Assembly (NCBI RefSeq): GCF_900205865.1
Contig: NZ_LT906662.1
Location: forward strand, 2,865,411-2,929,410
Source: Thermoanaerobacterium sp. RBIITD
Lineage (GTDB): Bacteria > Bacillota > Thermoanaerobacteria > Thermoanaerobacterales > Thermoanaerobacteraceae
Length of the DNA: 64,000 bases
Reading direction: 5' to 3'
The stretch's first letter is position 1. Every line of letters begins with the position of its first letter. The translations under genes were made by a program, and so were the position numbers. Shown here one piece after another: positions 53,527-61,453 of this stretch. The notes under the pieces are model-generated. The model ran no database searches, had not been told where the DNA came from, and saw only the letters and a list, made by a program, of their open reading frames with translations.

Positions 53527-56136
53527 ATGTCAAAATTTTTGATTATCGATGGAAATAGTTTAATGTATAGAGCGTATTATGCGTTACCTGACCTTATGAA
53601 CAGCGAGGGATTACATACAAACGCGATATATGGTTTTTCTATGATGCTTATAAAATTGCTAGATGAGGAAAAACCGGATTATATTGCTGTTGCATTTGAT
53701 AAAAAAGCACCTACATTTAGGCATAAGGAATACAGTGCATATAAAGGGACAAGGCAATCAATGCCCGAAGAGTTGATTGAGCAGGTCGATATATTAAAAG
53801 AAGTAATTGATGCCTTTAATATAAAGACATTAGAGATGGAAGGCTTTGAAGCAGATGATATAATAGGGACAGTCTCAAAACTTGCCGAAGAAAATAATTT
53901 ATCTGTTCTTATTGTCACCGGTGATAGGGATGCATTGCAACTTGCATCAGGTAGTGTCAAAGTTAAGATTTGCAAAAAAGGAATAACACAGATGGAAGAA
54001 TATACTGATAAAGACGTAATGGAAAAGTATGAGGTTACACCAGAACAATTTATCGATTTAAAGGGCTTAATGGGGGACAAGTCTGATAATATTCCTGGCG
54101 TACCAAATATCGGAGAAAAAACAGCAATTAAACTCATTAAAGAATTTGGTTCTATTGAAAATCTTTTGATGAATACAGATAAATTAAAAGGGAAAGTAAA
54201 GGAAAACATAGAAAAAAATATTGAATTGGCCGTATTAAGCAAGAAGCTTGCTACTATTGAAAGAAATATACCGCTTGATATTAATTTTGATGATTATCGT
54301 AAGATAGATTACAATATTGATAAACTTAAAGAGCTATTTGAAAAGTTGGAATTTTCAAGTCTAATTGAAATTATAAAAAAAGATGATCATAATAATTATA
54401 CTGATACTGTAAAAGAATGGCCGCAGAAAGACAATAATTATCTTAAAGAATTTTTGAATAACAAAACAACTATATCTATCAATCCATTTATATATGATGG
54501 GGAAATAAAGGCTATATCTTTTGCAAGTGATGATGAGGTATTTTTTATAGATATCGATGATTATGATGTATTTAAGATGTTAGATAACGGAAACTTGACA
54601 CTGATATGTCACGATATAAAGAATTTCTTGGTGTGTCTTTCATACCACGACATAGATTTAAAATGCAGATACTACGATACTGCCATAATGACATACCTTT
54701 TAAATCCATCAGAATCAAGTTATGATATTAATCGAGTACTAAAAAAATATCTAAAAGAAGATGTTCCAAATATCGATGAAATTGTAGGGAAGGGCAAGAG
54801 CAAAAAACATTATGAGGATATAGACAAAAAACTTCTAATCGACTATTTGTGCCGTTGTGCATCATTGTTAGAAAAATTAAAAGAAAAGCTATTATCATTT
54901 ATAAAAGAAATGGAAATGGAAGACCTTCTTAATAACGTAGAATTTCCACTAATAGAAGTTTTGAAATCTATGGAAGTATATGGATTTACATTGGATAAAA
55001 ATGTATTAAGCGAATTATCGAAAGAAATAGAAGAAAAAACCGACAAAATAATTAAAGATATCTATGAAACTGCAGGATATGAATTTAATATCAATTCAAC
55101 AAAGCAATTGGCAGAATTTTTGTTTGACAAGCTTAATCTGCCTGCAATAAAGAAAACAAAGACGGGCTACTCGACAGATATTGAGGTTCTGATGGAACTT
55201 ACGCCATATAATGAAATAGTAGGGGAAATAATCGAATATAGGCAGCTTGTAAAGTTAAAATCTACATATATAGATGGTTTTTTGCCTCTGATGGATGATA
55301 TGAATAAAGTCCATTCTACTTTTAAACAGACGGTTGCGGCAACTGGTAGAATTAGCTCAACAGAGCCGAATTTACAAAATATACCTGTAAGGGATGAATT
55401 TGGTAGACGTATAAGGCGTGCTTTTATATCGAGTTTCCAAGATGGGTATATTGTATCTGCGGATTATTCTCAAATAGAATTACGTGTTCTTGCGCATATT
55501 TCAAATGACGATAAACTAATAGAATCTTTTTTAAATAATGAGGATATTCATATAAGAACAGCGTCTGAAGTATTTAAAGTAGCGCCGGAAAATGTGACAA
55601 GTGAAATGAGAAGACATGCAAAAGCTGTAAATTTCGGTATAGTGTATGGCATAAGTGACTATGGGCTTTCAAGGGATTTAAAGATATCTCGTAGAGAAGC
55701 AAAAGAGTATATAGACAATTATTTTGACAGATATAAAGGTGTAAAAAACTATATTGAATCAATAGTAAAATTTGCTAAAAAAAATGGATATGTAACTACT
55801 ATTATGAATAGGAGAAGATATATACCAGAGATAAATTCAAGAAATTTTAATCAAAGGTCATTTGGTGAACGGATGGCTATGAATACTCCCATACAGGGAA
55901 GTGCTGCAGATATTATAAAAATGTCTATGGTCATTGTATATAATGAGATGAAGAAGAGAAATTTAAAGTCAAAATTAATACTTCAGATACATGATGAGCT
56001 TATAGTCGATACATATCCGGATGAAGTTTTAATTGTTAAAGATATACTAAAAAATAGTATGGAAAATGTTATAAAATTAAAAGTTCCTTTGATTGTAGAG
56101 ATAGGACAAGGTATGAATTGGTATGATGCAAAATGA
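53527..56136 (+). CDS. polA: DNA polymerase I
   Basis: 869 residues. 5'-3' exonuclease domain 1-290 (VAFDKKAPTFRHKEYSAYKG, GFEADDIIGTVSK, VTGDRDALQLASG). The 3'-5' exonuclease region (about 310-470) lacks the catalytic DxE: the aligned strand reads TISINPFIYDGEIK, so proofreading is probably lost, as in several thermophiles. Polymerase domain: motif A VSADYSQIELRVLAH, motif B RRHAKAVNFGIVYG, motif C LQIHDELIVDTY. Gap filling, primer removal and repair. Confidence 0.97.
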   Translation: MSKFLIIDGNSLMYRAYYALPDLMNSEGLHTNAIYGFSMMLIKLLDEEKPDYIAVAFDKKAPTFRHKEYSAYKGTRQSMPEELIEQVDILKEVIDAFNIKTLEMEGFEADDIIGTVSKLAEENNLSVLIVTGDRDALQLASGSVKVKICKKGITQMEEYTDKDVMEKYEVTPEQFIDLKGLMGDKSDNIPGVPNIGEKTAIKLIKEFGSIENLLMNTDKLKGKVKENIEKNIELAVLSKKLATIERNIPLDINFDDYRKIDYNIDKLKELFEKLEFSSLIEIIKKDDHNNYTDTVKEWPQKDNNYLKEFLNNKTTISINPFIYDGEIKAISFASDDEVFFIDIDDYDVFKMLDNGNLTLICHDIKNFLVCLSYHDIDLKCRYYDTAIMTYLLNPSESSYDINRVLKKYLKEDVPNIDEIVGKGKSKKHYEDIDKKLLIDYLCRCASLLEKLKEKLLSFIKEMEMEDLLNNVEFPLIEVLKSMEVYGFTLDKNVLSELSKEIEEKTDKIIKDIYETAGYEFNINSTKQLAEFLFDKLNLPAIKKTKTGYSTDIEVLMELTPYNEIVGEIIEYRQLVKLKSTYIDGFLPLMDDMNKVHSTFKQTVAATGRISSTEPNLQNIPVRDEFGRRIRRAFISSFQDGYIVSADYSQIELRVLAHISNDDKLIESFLNNEDIHIRTASEVFKVAPENVTSEMRRHAKAVNFGIVYGISDYGLSRDLKISRREAKEYIDNYFDRYKGVKNYIESIVKFAKKNGYVTTIMNRRRYIPEINSRNFNQRSFGERMAMNTPIQGSAADIIKMSMVIVYNEMKKRNLKSKLILQIHDELIVDTYPDEVLIVKDILKNSMENVIKLKVPLIVEIGQGMNWYDAK

Positions 56137-56160
56137 AAGTGTTAAAATGACACTTTCATT
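56132..56160 (+). terminator. Hairpin overlapping the polA stop
   Basis: A perfect 11-bp stem (56132-56142 with 56150-56160) with 7-base loop, containing the polA stop codon. The U-tract is short, so it may only attenuate transcription into coaE. Confidence 0.7.
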
Positions 56161-56187
56161 ATTCTATATAAGGCAGGAGATGTTATT

Positions 56188-56784
56188 ATGGAGGTTATTG
56201 GATTAACTGGAGGTATTGCATCCGGCAAGAGCACTGTCTCTGGAATACTAAGGGACCTTGGTGCATTTATCATTGATGCTGATATTGTATCAAGGGAGAT
56301 AATGTTAAAGGGAAGCAAGGTATATAATAAATTAGTAAGCAAATATGGGAAAGAAATACTAAAGGAAAATGGGGAAATTGACCGAAAGAAACTTGGTAAT
56401 TTAGTATTTGCAGATAATAAAAAACTTAAAGAACTAAATGCAATAACACACCCTGAAATAATTAAAAGGATAAAAGATATAATAGAAAGAGAAAGAAAAA
56501 ATGGCAAAGAAAAAGCAATTATTCTTGATGCAGCGTTGTTAATTGAGATGAAATTATTTAATATGGTTGATGAAGTCTGGTTAGTTGTGGTTGATAGAAA
56601 AACACAGATTAGAAGGCTTATGGAGAGGGATAAGCTTAAATATATTGATGCATTAAACCGTATAAAAAGCCAAATGTCGATCGAAGACAAAATGAAGTAT
56701 GCCGATTTTATCATAAATAATTGTAAGGACTTCAATGCGATAAAAAAGCAAGTTGACCTATTATGGGGACGATTTGCAAACTAA
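56188..56784 (+). CDS. coaE: Dephospho-CoA kinase
   Basis: 198 residues. ATP-dependent phosphorylation of dephospho-CoA, last step of CoA synthesis. P-loop [18 protein letters not shown] at residues 4-21, then [40 protein letters not shown] and the LID region [15 protein letters not shown]. polA-coaE-lytic transglycosylase is a common clostridial order. AGGAGATG site. Confidence 0.96.
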   Translation: MEVIGLTGGIASGKSTVSGILRDLGAFIIDADIVSREIMLKGSKVYNKLVSKYGKEILKENGEIDRKKLGNLVFADNKKLKELNAITHPEIIKRIKDIIERERKNGKEKAIILDAALLIEMKLFNMVDEVWLVVVDRKTQIRRLMERDKLKYIDALNRIKSQMSIEDKMKYADFIINNCKDFNAIKKQVDLLWGRFAN

Positions 56785-56803
56785 AACATCTGGAGGTATT
56801 ATA

Positions 56804-57364
56804 TTGATATTAAAAAAATTCTTACTAATATTTGCAATAATTGTTACACTATTAACAGCATATCTTGTAAAAACAAATTGGTTTTTGAAGCAAATGTATC
56901 CACGGAAATATAGCGAACAAGTATATTTTTATTCTAAACAATACAATGTTGACCCTAATTTAATTTTTGCAATGATTAAGGCCGAGAGCAATTTTAATCC
57001 ACGTATTGTATCGCATAAAGAGGCCATAGGCCTTATGCAGGTAATACCAGAAACAGGCGGATGGGTAGCCGAGAATATAGGCATAAAAGGATACAATAAA
57101 GACATGCTTTTTAACCCCGATTACAACATAAATATTGGGACATGGTACTTAAAATATCTCTTAAAACAATTTAACAATAATGTCACTTTGGCTGTTGCAG
57201 CATATAATGGTGGCAGCGGAAATGTTTTAAACTGGCTTAAAGATAAAAGATATTCTGAAAATGGAAGTAATCTTAAAAATGTACCATTTCCTGAAACAGA
57301 TAAATATATTAAGAAGGTCATAAAAAATTATAGGATATATCAGAATTTATATAATAAAAAATAA
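56804..57364 (+). CDS. Membrane-anchored lytic transglycosylase (SLT)
   Basis: 186 residues. One membrane/signal segment (about 5-22), then an SLT domain: catalytic Glu in IFAMIKAESNFNPRIVSHKE, AIGLMQVIPETGGWVAENIG, NINIGTWYLKYLLKQFNNNV and LAVAAYNGGSGNVLNWL. Cuts glycan strands non-hydrolytically. TTG 56804 follows TGGAGG; the ATG 56753 frame would overlap coaE. Next gene after coaE. Confidence 0.92.
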   Translation: MILKKFLLIFAIIVTLLTAYLVKTNWFLKQMYPRKYSEQVYFYSKQYNVDPNLIFAMIKAESNFNPRIVSHKEAIGLMQVIPETGGWVAENIGIKGYNKDMLFNPDYNINIGTWYLKYLLKQFNNNVTLAVAAYNGGSGNVLNWLKDKRYSENGSNLKNVPFPETDKYIKKVIKNYRIYQNLYNKK

Positions 57365-57421
57365 GTTTAATCACGTAGAATAATTTAAAGTATTTACAAA
57401 TATTTGTATAAGGAGAGAGGA

Positions 57422-57880
57422 ATGATATTTATGGACTTCGGGGTTATACTGCTTGTTGTTATGCTTCTTTTCAGCATTATTGGTAAAAATAATAGTGTTG
57501 CAGCAGCCATTGCTTTGCTTTTGACAATAAAATTACTTAATCTTGAAATAATTAATCAATATATATCGAAAAATGGTATAAATCTTGGTATAATAGTATT
57601 AACGATGGGAGCTCTATCACCACTTGCATTGAATAAAGTGTCTTTAAATGATTTTGTGAATGCTACAAAAAGTATAGAAGGTATAATAACGATTGCTGCT
57701 GGCATAATAGTTGCTATTCTTGCATCTATAGGCCTTGATACCATGAAAATTGATACAAACGGTGTCGTGGGGGTTTTGCTTGGCACAGTTATAGGTGTGA
57801 GTTTCTTTAGAGGTGCGCCTATTGGGCCTATGATAGCACTTGGCATTACAACAATATTGCTAAAGATATTTAGAATATAG
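57422..57880 (+). CDS. DUF441 (UPF0756) membrane protein
   Basis: 152 residues, four to five membrane segments. NLGIIVLTMGALSPLALNKV, VGVLLGTVIGVSFFRGAPIG and PMIALGITTILLKIF match DUF441 (YtwI). Function unknown. ATG 57422, 6 bases after AGGAG, is chosen over 57404. It is 15 bases before the nicotinate phosphoribosyltransferase gene and probably co-transcribed. Confidence 0.88.
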   Translation: MIFMDFGVILLVVMLLFSIIGKNNSVAAAIALLLTIKLLNLEIINQYISKNGINLGIIVLTMGALSPLALNKVSLNDFVNATKSIEGIITIAAGIIVAILASIGLDTMKIDTNGVVGVLLGTVIGVSFFRGAPIGPMIALGITTILLKIFRI

Positions 57881-57895
57881 AGAGGGAGGACACCA

Positions 57896-58930
57896 ATGAA
57901 AACTATAAAACATCTTGAAGATTTAAAAGAAGTTAAGATAAGCAATGATAGAGAATTCTTTTCAGCTACCCACGAAGAAATTAAAAATGGTGCAACAACG
58001 GATGTGTATTTTTTAAGAACACAGGACATCTTAATGCATCTTGGAATCGATGGTAAAATAGTAACAGCAGAAATTTTTGCAAGAAAAAAGGGTGTATTTG
58101 CAGGGCTACCCGAAGTTAAAAATCTTTTGAAAGATAAAAATATTGAAGTATGGTCACTCGACGAAGGTGATACTTTTGAACCTAAAGAAACCGTAATGAG
58201 GATAATAGGCCCATACAATGAATTCGGTACATATGAAACAGTCATACTAGGTATTCTCGCAAGTTCGTGTGGATGGGCTACAGCAGCTAGAGATTTAAAA
58301 GATGCTGTGCCAGATAAACCAGTATTATGTTTTGGAGCAAGACATGTACATCCTGCAGTCGCACCTGTTATGGAAAGAGCAGCACTTGTAGGCGGCGCAG
58401 ACGATGCAAGCTGTATTCTTGGTGCAAAATTAAAAGGAAGGGAACCGAAGGGCACTGTGCCACACGCAGCATTTCTAATAGCTGGTGATACATTACCAAT
58501 AGCAAAAGCATATAGTGAAATTTCTCCAAGCGATGAAAAGATTACCGTGCTTGTGGATACTTTTAAAGATGAGATTGAGGAGTCTTTAAGAGTGGCTGAT
58601 CTCCTTGGCGATAGACTGTATGGTGTTAGACTTGATACACCATCTGAAAGAGGTGGTGTTACACCAAATCTTGTCTATGAATTAAGACAAAGACTTAATC
58701 AAAAAGGTTATGATAAGGTTAAGATTATTGTATCCGGTGGCCTAACACCTGAAAGAATAAAAGAATTATCAGAAAGTGGCGCAGACGCATTTGGTGTAGG
58801 AAGTTATATATCTGATGCACAGCCGATTGATATGACAATGGATATAAAGGAAGTTGAAGGAAAGCCAATAGCGAAAAGAGGCAGAATACCAGGAAGAATA
58901 GAAAATAAAAAACTCAAAAAAATAATGTAG
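57896..58930 (+). CDS. pncB: Nicotinate phosphoribosyltransferase
   Basis: 344 residues, short form. Makes nicotinate mononucleotide from nicotinate and PRPP for NAD salvage. Seen: FFSATHEEIKNGATTDVYFL, FGARHVHPAVAPVMERAALV, GTVPHAAFLIAGDTLPIAKA, VDTFKDEIEESLRVADLLGD, VRLDTPSERGG and IIVSGGLTPERIKELSESGA (phosphate binding). Shorter than E. coli PncB (about 400), like archaeal and thermophile enzymes. AGGGAGG site. Confidence 0.94.
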   Translation: MKTIKHLEDLKEVKISNDREFFSATHEEIKNGATTDVYFLRTQDILMHLGIDGKIVTAEIFARKKGVFAGLPEVKNLLKDKNIEVWSLDEGDTFEPKETVMRIIGPYNEFGTYETVILGILASSCGWATAARDLKDAVPDKPVLCFGARHVHPAVAPVMERAALVGGADDASCILGAKLKGREPKGTVPHAAFLIAGDTLPIAKAYSEISPSDEKITVLVDTFKDEIEESLRVADLLGDRLYGVRLDTPSERGGVTPNLVYELRQRLNQKGYDKVKIIVSGGLTPERIKELSESGADAFGVGSYISDAQPIDMTMDIKEVEGKPIAKRGRIPGRIENKKLKKIM

Positions 58931-59011
58931 TCAGATGAGGGGACAGGTACCTTGTCTGAATATATTTTTAAAATGATATTATTATAAAATGATAGAAATG
59001 ATAAAAGAGTA

Positions 59012-59040
59012 TTGACACGAAGCAAAAAACATTATATAAT
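59012..59040 (+). promoter_or_regulatory. Consensus promoter upstream of a truncated tRNA-Leu
   Basis: Perfect TTGACA (59012-59017), 17-base spacer, perfect TATAAT (59035-59040). It drives a tRNA-Leu piece starting at 59073. Confidence 0.88.
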
Positions 59041-59072
59041 GTCTAATGTGTTAGCGATAAAAAGTTAGTTAC

Positions 59073-59107
59073 GCGGGGGTGGCGGAATAGGCAGACGCGT
59101 ACGTTTG
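59073..59107 (+). pseudogene. Truncated tRNA-Leu (5' part only)
   Basis: GCGGGGGTGGCGGAATAGGC and the following 15 bases match the acceptor 5' strand, D-arm and anticodon-stem 5' strand of a tRNA-Leu, and differ at a few bases from the intact tRNA-Leu at 59195. Similarity ends within the anticodon loop after GTTTG. No 3' half is found before 59194. Confidence 0.75.
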
Positions 59108-59154
59108 CGTGGATGTCGATTCTGTGATAGAATTAATTAACACTTTTGCGAATA

Positions 59155-59183
59155 TTGACAAGTTAGCATCTTGATGATACAAT
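59155..59183 (+). promoter_or_regulatory. Promoter of tRNA-Leu(GAG)
   Basis: TTGACA (59155-59160), 17-base spacer, TACAAT (59178-59183); the tRNA starts 12 bases later. Confidence 0.85.
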
Positions 59184-59194
59184 ACTTAATGCAA

Positions 59195-59281
59195 GCGGGA
59201 GTGCTGGAATAGGCAGACAGGCATGTTTGAGGGGCATGTGAGAATTATCTCGTATGGGTTCAAGTCCCATCTCCCGCACCA
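59195..59281 (+). tRNA. tRNA-Leu (anticodon GAG)
   Basis: An 87-base class II tRNA with encoded CCA. Acceptor GCGGGAG pairs with CTCCCGC; anticodon stem CATGT/GCATG around TTGAGGG (anticodon GAG); long variable arm GAGAATTATCTC; T-arm ATGGG-TTCAAGT-CCCAT. Confidence 0.93.
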
Positions 59282-59299
59282 AATTAAAATTGATTACAT

Positions 59300-59325
59300 A
59301 ATAAGCCTTTCAAGGCTTATTTTTA
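59300..59325 (-). terminator. Hairpin at the end of the AEC transporter gene
   Basis: AATAAGCC pairs with GGCTTATT around TTTCAA, with U-rich flanks on both strands; may serve both tRNA-Leu and the minus-strand gene ending at 59337. Confidence 0.75.
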
Positions 59326-59336
59326 TTATTATAAAA

Positions 59337-60257
59337 CTATAACCATTTTAGCATTATTAAAGACATAAAGATTATACTTACTATAGTAGTTGACGTAATA
59401 AATATTGATGCAAGCTTTACATTTAAATTTCTTTCATCTGAATATATAACTGCTATAAGTGGTGTTGGCATTATGGAGCCAAGCATAATTGCTTTGATTA
59501 CCATCGATGATGTATCAAAGAAAATTGGTAATCCTATAAACAATATTATTCCAGGAAGGTATTTTATAACTAAGCCTTTAAATAGGGATATAATCTCATC
59601 TTTATTTAGTTTAAAATCAAGGAAATAGCCTATTACAAATAATGCTAATGTGCTATTTGGAAGTGAAATCTGATATATTATATTTGTTATAAGATTTGGA
59701 AATTTAACTCCAGTTAAATTAAGTATAACGGACAATATATAAATATCAAATGGGAAAAAATATAATATCTTTTTAAGGATTTTTTTCTTATCAATTACAT
59801 CATCTTTTGAAAATATGTACGCGACTATGTAAGCAAGACCAAAGACAATAAACGAATTACCCATATCAAACATAGCAATGTGCATTAATCCATTGTTTCC
59901 ATAAATCTGTAGAATAAATGGAAATGCAAAAAGTCCTATATTATAACCACATAATGAGACGATAAGAGAACCTTTAGTATGTTTTTCTACATTACATTTC
60001 TTAAAAAATAAATAACCAATTACAAATGTAATAAAGCCTAAAGAAAATCCTAAAAATGGTAGTATAAATAAATTAGTATTTATATGAGTATCAATAAAAA
60101 CCTTCGCTATGCTTGCGGGCAATGTTATGTATATTATAAATTTGTTTAAAACACTACCTGTCGTTGTTGGTAAGATTTTCATTCTTTTAACTATATATCC
60201 TAAAAAAATTATGAAGACACTTGTTAAGATTTTTTCACCTATGACAAATTGATTCAT
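59337..60257 (-). CDS. AEC family transporter (auxin efflux carrier type)
   Basis: 306 residues, about ten membrane segments. Seen: VLNKFIIYITLPASIAKVFI (with the family LPA), LCGYNIGLFAFPFILQIYGN (the GNxGxxxxP-like turn) and ALFVIGYFLDFKLNK, then SIMPTPLIAVIYS. Likely exports or exchanges organic acids such as malate or malonate. GAAGGGAG site. Monocistronic. Confidence 0.88.
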   Translation of the reverse strand: MNQFVIGEKILTSVFIIFLGYIVKRMKILPTTTGSVLNKFIIYITLPASIAKVFIDTHINTNLFILPFLGFSLGFITFVIGYLFFKKCNVEKHTKGSLIVSLCGYNIGLFAFPFILQIYGNNGLMHIAMFDMGNSFIVFGLAYIVAYIFSKDDVIDKKKILKKILYFFPFDIYILSVILNLTGVKFPNLITNIIYQISLPNSTLALFVIGYFLDFKLNKDEIISLFKGLVIKYLPGIILFIGLPIFFDTSSMVIKAIMLGSIMPTPLIAVIYSDERNLNVKLASIFITSTTIVSIIFMSLIMLKWL

Positions 60258-60418
60258 ATTGATCTCCCTTCATACGTTAATAAATAAATTATACTACATT
60301 GAAGTCCTATTTTCATAAAATTTTTCTTAAATCATTACATAAGTAACAAAATTATTAAATTTTTATAAAATATATTAAAGAATAATAAAAAAAATATTAA
60401 AAAATTGTTTTGAAAACC

Positions 60419-60447
60419 TTGACTTTTGTAATAATCTTTGTTAAAAT
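60419..60447 (+). promoter_or_regulatory. Promoter upstream of the c-di-AMP riboswitch
   Basis: TTGACT (60419-60424), 17-base spacer, TAAAAT (60442-60447). The transcript would start near 60454, just before the riboswitch. Confidence 0.72.
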
Positions 60448-60471
60448 ATAAGAAGTTTGTACATATTAGCA

Positions 60472-60580
60472 ATCTTGCCGAATCCTAAAAGGTACGGAGG
60501 ATTTTTCATATATGGGGTTAATCTGCTATTGCAGTAGGGATGCCTTCTTGTCCCGCACCCGTCAACTAACTCCGGAGGCA
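60472..60580 (+). promoter_or_regulatory. ydaO/yuaA-type c-di-AMP riboswitch
   Basis: Conserved elements in order: GCCGAATCC...AAGGTACGGAGGA, GGGGTTAATCTGC, GTAGGGAT...TCCCGCACCCGTCA and ACTAACTCCGGAGGC, which match the ydaO/yuaA aptamer as I recall it. This class binds c-di-AMP and normally turns genes off; typical targets are wall hydrolases and K+ transporters. The next gene is an NlpC/P60 hydrolase. No clear terminator is visible between aptamer and ATG, so control may act on translation or on a hairpin I missed. Confidence 0.9.
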
Positions 60581-60601
60581 AATAATGGAAGGAGATTAGC
60601 T

Positions 60602-61303
60602 ATGAATAAAACATTGGGTAAAATAGTATTTGGAGTATCCGTTTTTGGTATGACTGTTGTTGGAAGCTCTATATTTACACATGCATATGCAGAAGGGCTT
60701 GGAACTGGAATGGTTACAGGCAACAGCGTAAACATAAGGACAGGTAATAACTTATCATCTAAAGTAGTGACACAATTAAATTGGAATGACATGGTTACAG
60801 TACTCGGCCAAGATAATGGTTGGTACCATATAAGACTTGCAAATGGCAACGAAGGATGGATATTTGGTAAATATTTATCATTGAGATTATCAAGTGATAA
60901 TACTTCAAGAGGAAGTGTCGATAGAAGTACTGTTGCAAGAATGATTGATTTTGGGAAAAAGTATCTTGGAACAAGATATGTATACGGTGGTGAATCCCCG
61001 TCAGTAGGTTTTGATTGTTCAGGTTTTACAAAGTATGTTTTTAGCAGTATTGGTATAGATCTTCCAAGAACGGCTGATAGCCAAGCAACGGTTGGTACCA
61101 GTATTGACCGCAGCAGTCTTGTACCTGGTGATTTAGTTTTTTTTAAAACTCTCGGCAGTAAATCAATAAATCATGCCGGTATATATATTGGAAATGGGCA
61201 ATTTATACATGCTTCATCAGGAGCAGGCAAGGTTATGATAAGTTCATTAAGCAGTGGATACTATAATGAACATTATGCAACAGCTAGAAGAGTTGTAAAA
61301 TAA
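60602..61303 (+). CDS. SH3b-NlpC/P60 cell wall endopeptidase
   Basis: 233 residues, exported. Signal peptide about 1-30 (ending HAYA). Bacterial SH3 domain about 36-97 (MVTGNSVNIRTGNNLSSKVV ... NEGWIFGKYLSL). NlpC/P60 domain from about 115: YLGTRYVYGGESPSVGFDCS (catalytic Cys139), HAGIYIGNGQFIHASS (His). Cleaves peptide stems in peptidoglycan. ATG 60602 after GGAAGGAG; the longer frame from 60512 runs through the riboswitch and is not used. Confidence 0.94.
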   Translation: MNKTLGKIVFGVSVFGMTVVGSSIFTHAYAEGLGTGMVTGNSVNIRTGNNLSSKVVTQLNWNDMVTVLGQDNGWYHIRLANGNEGWIFGKYLSLRLSSDNTSRGSVDRSTVARMIDFGKKYLGTRYVYGGESPSVGFDCSGFTKYVFSSIGIDLPRTADSQATVGTSIDRSSLVPGDLVFFKTLGSKSINHAGIYIGNGQFIHASSGAGKVMISSLSSGYYNEHYATARRVVK

Positions 61304-61316
61304 CAAACAAAATCAG

Positions 61317-61344
61317 AGGGATACTTTATAGTATTCCTTTTTTT
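61317..61344 (+). terminator. Terminator after the NlpC/P60 gene
   Basis: AGGGATACT pairs with AGTATTCCT (one G-U) around TTAT, then TTTTTT. Confidence 0.85.
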
Positions 61345-61453
61345 ATGTGTATATTTAAAACCACGATATTGAGTTATTATTGACTATTTAATAGTATTAA
61401 TATATTATTATATGTTGTATACAAAGTGTTTTTTTATGGAAGGAGATAACCTA

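Noticed and set aside
53679-54242. Long minus-strand frame inside polA
   Set aside because: Its composition is the mirror of polA codons, with no domain and no start signal; the same holds for long antisense frames in valS, coaE, pncB and typA.
59073-59281. tRNA-Leu with an intron in the anticodon loop, as in cyanobacteria
   Set aside because: The downstream sequence is a complete separate tRNA-Leu with its own promoter and 5' half, so it is not the second exon of the first.
60512-60601. N-terminal extension of the NlpC/P60 protein
   Set aside because: It would be translated from the riboswitch; the signal peptide and a strong ribosome site place the start at 60602.
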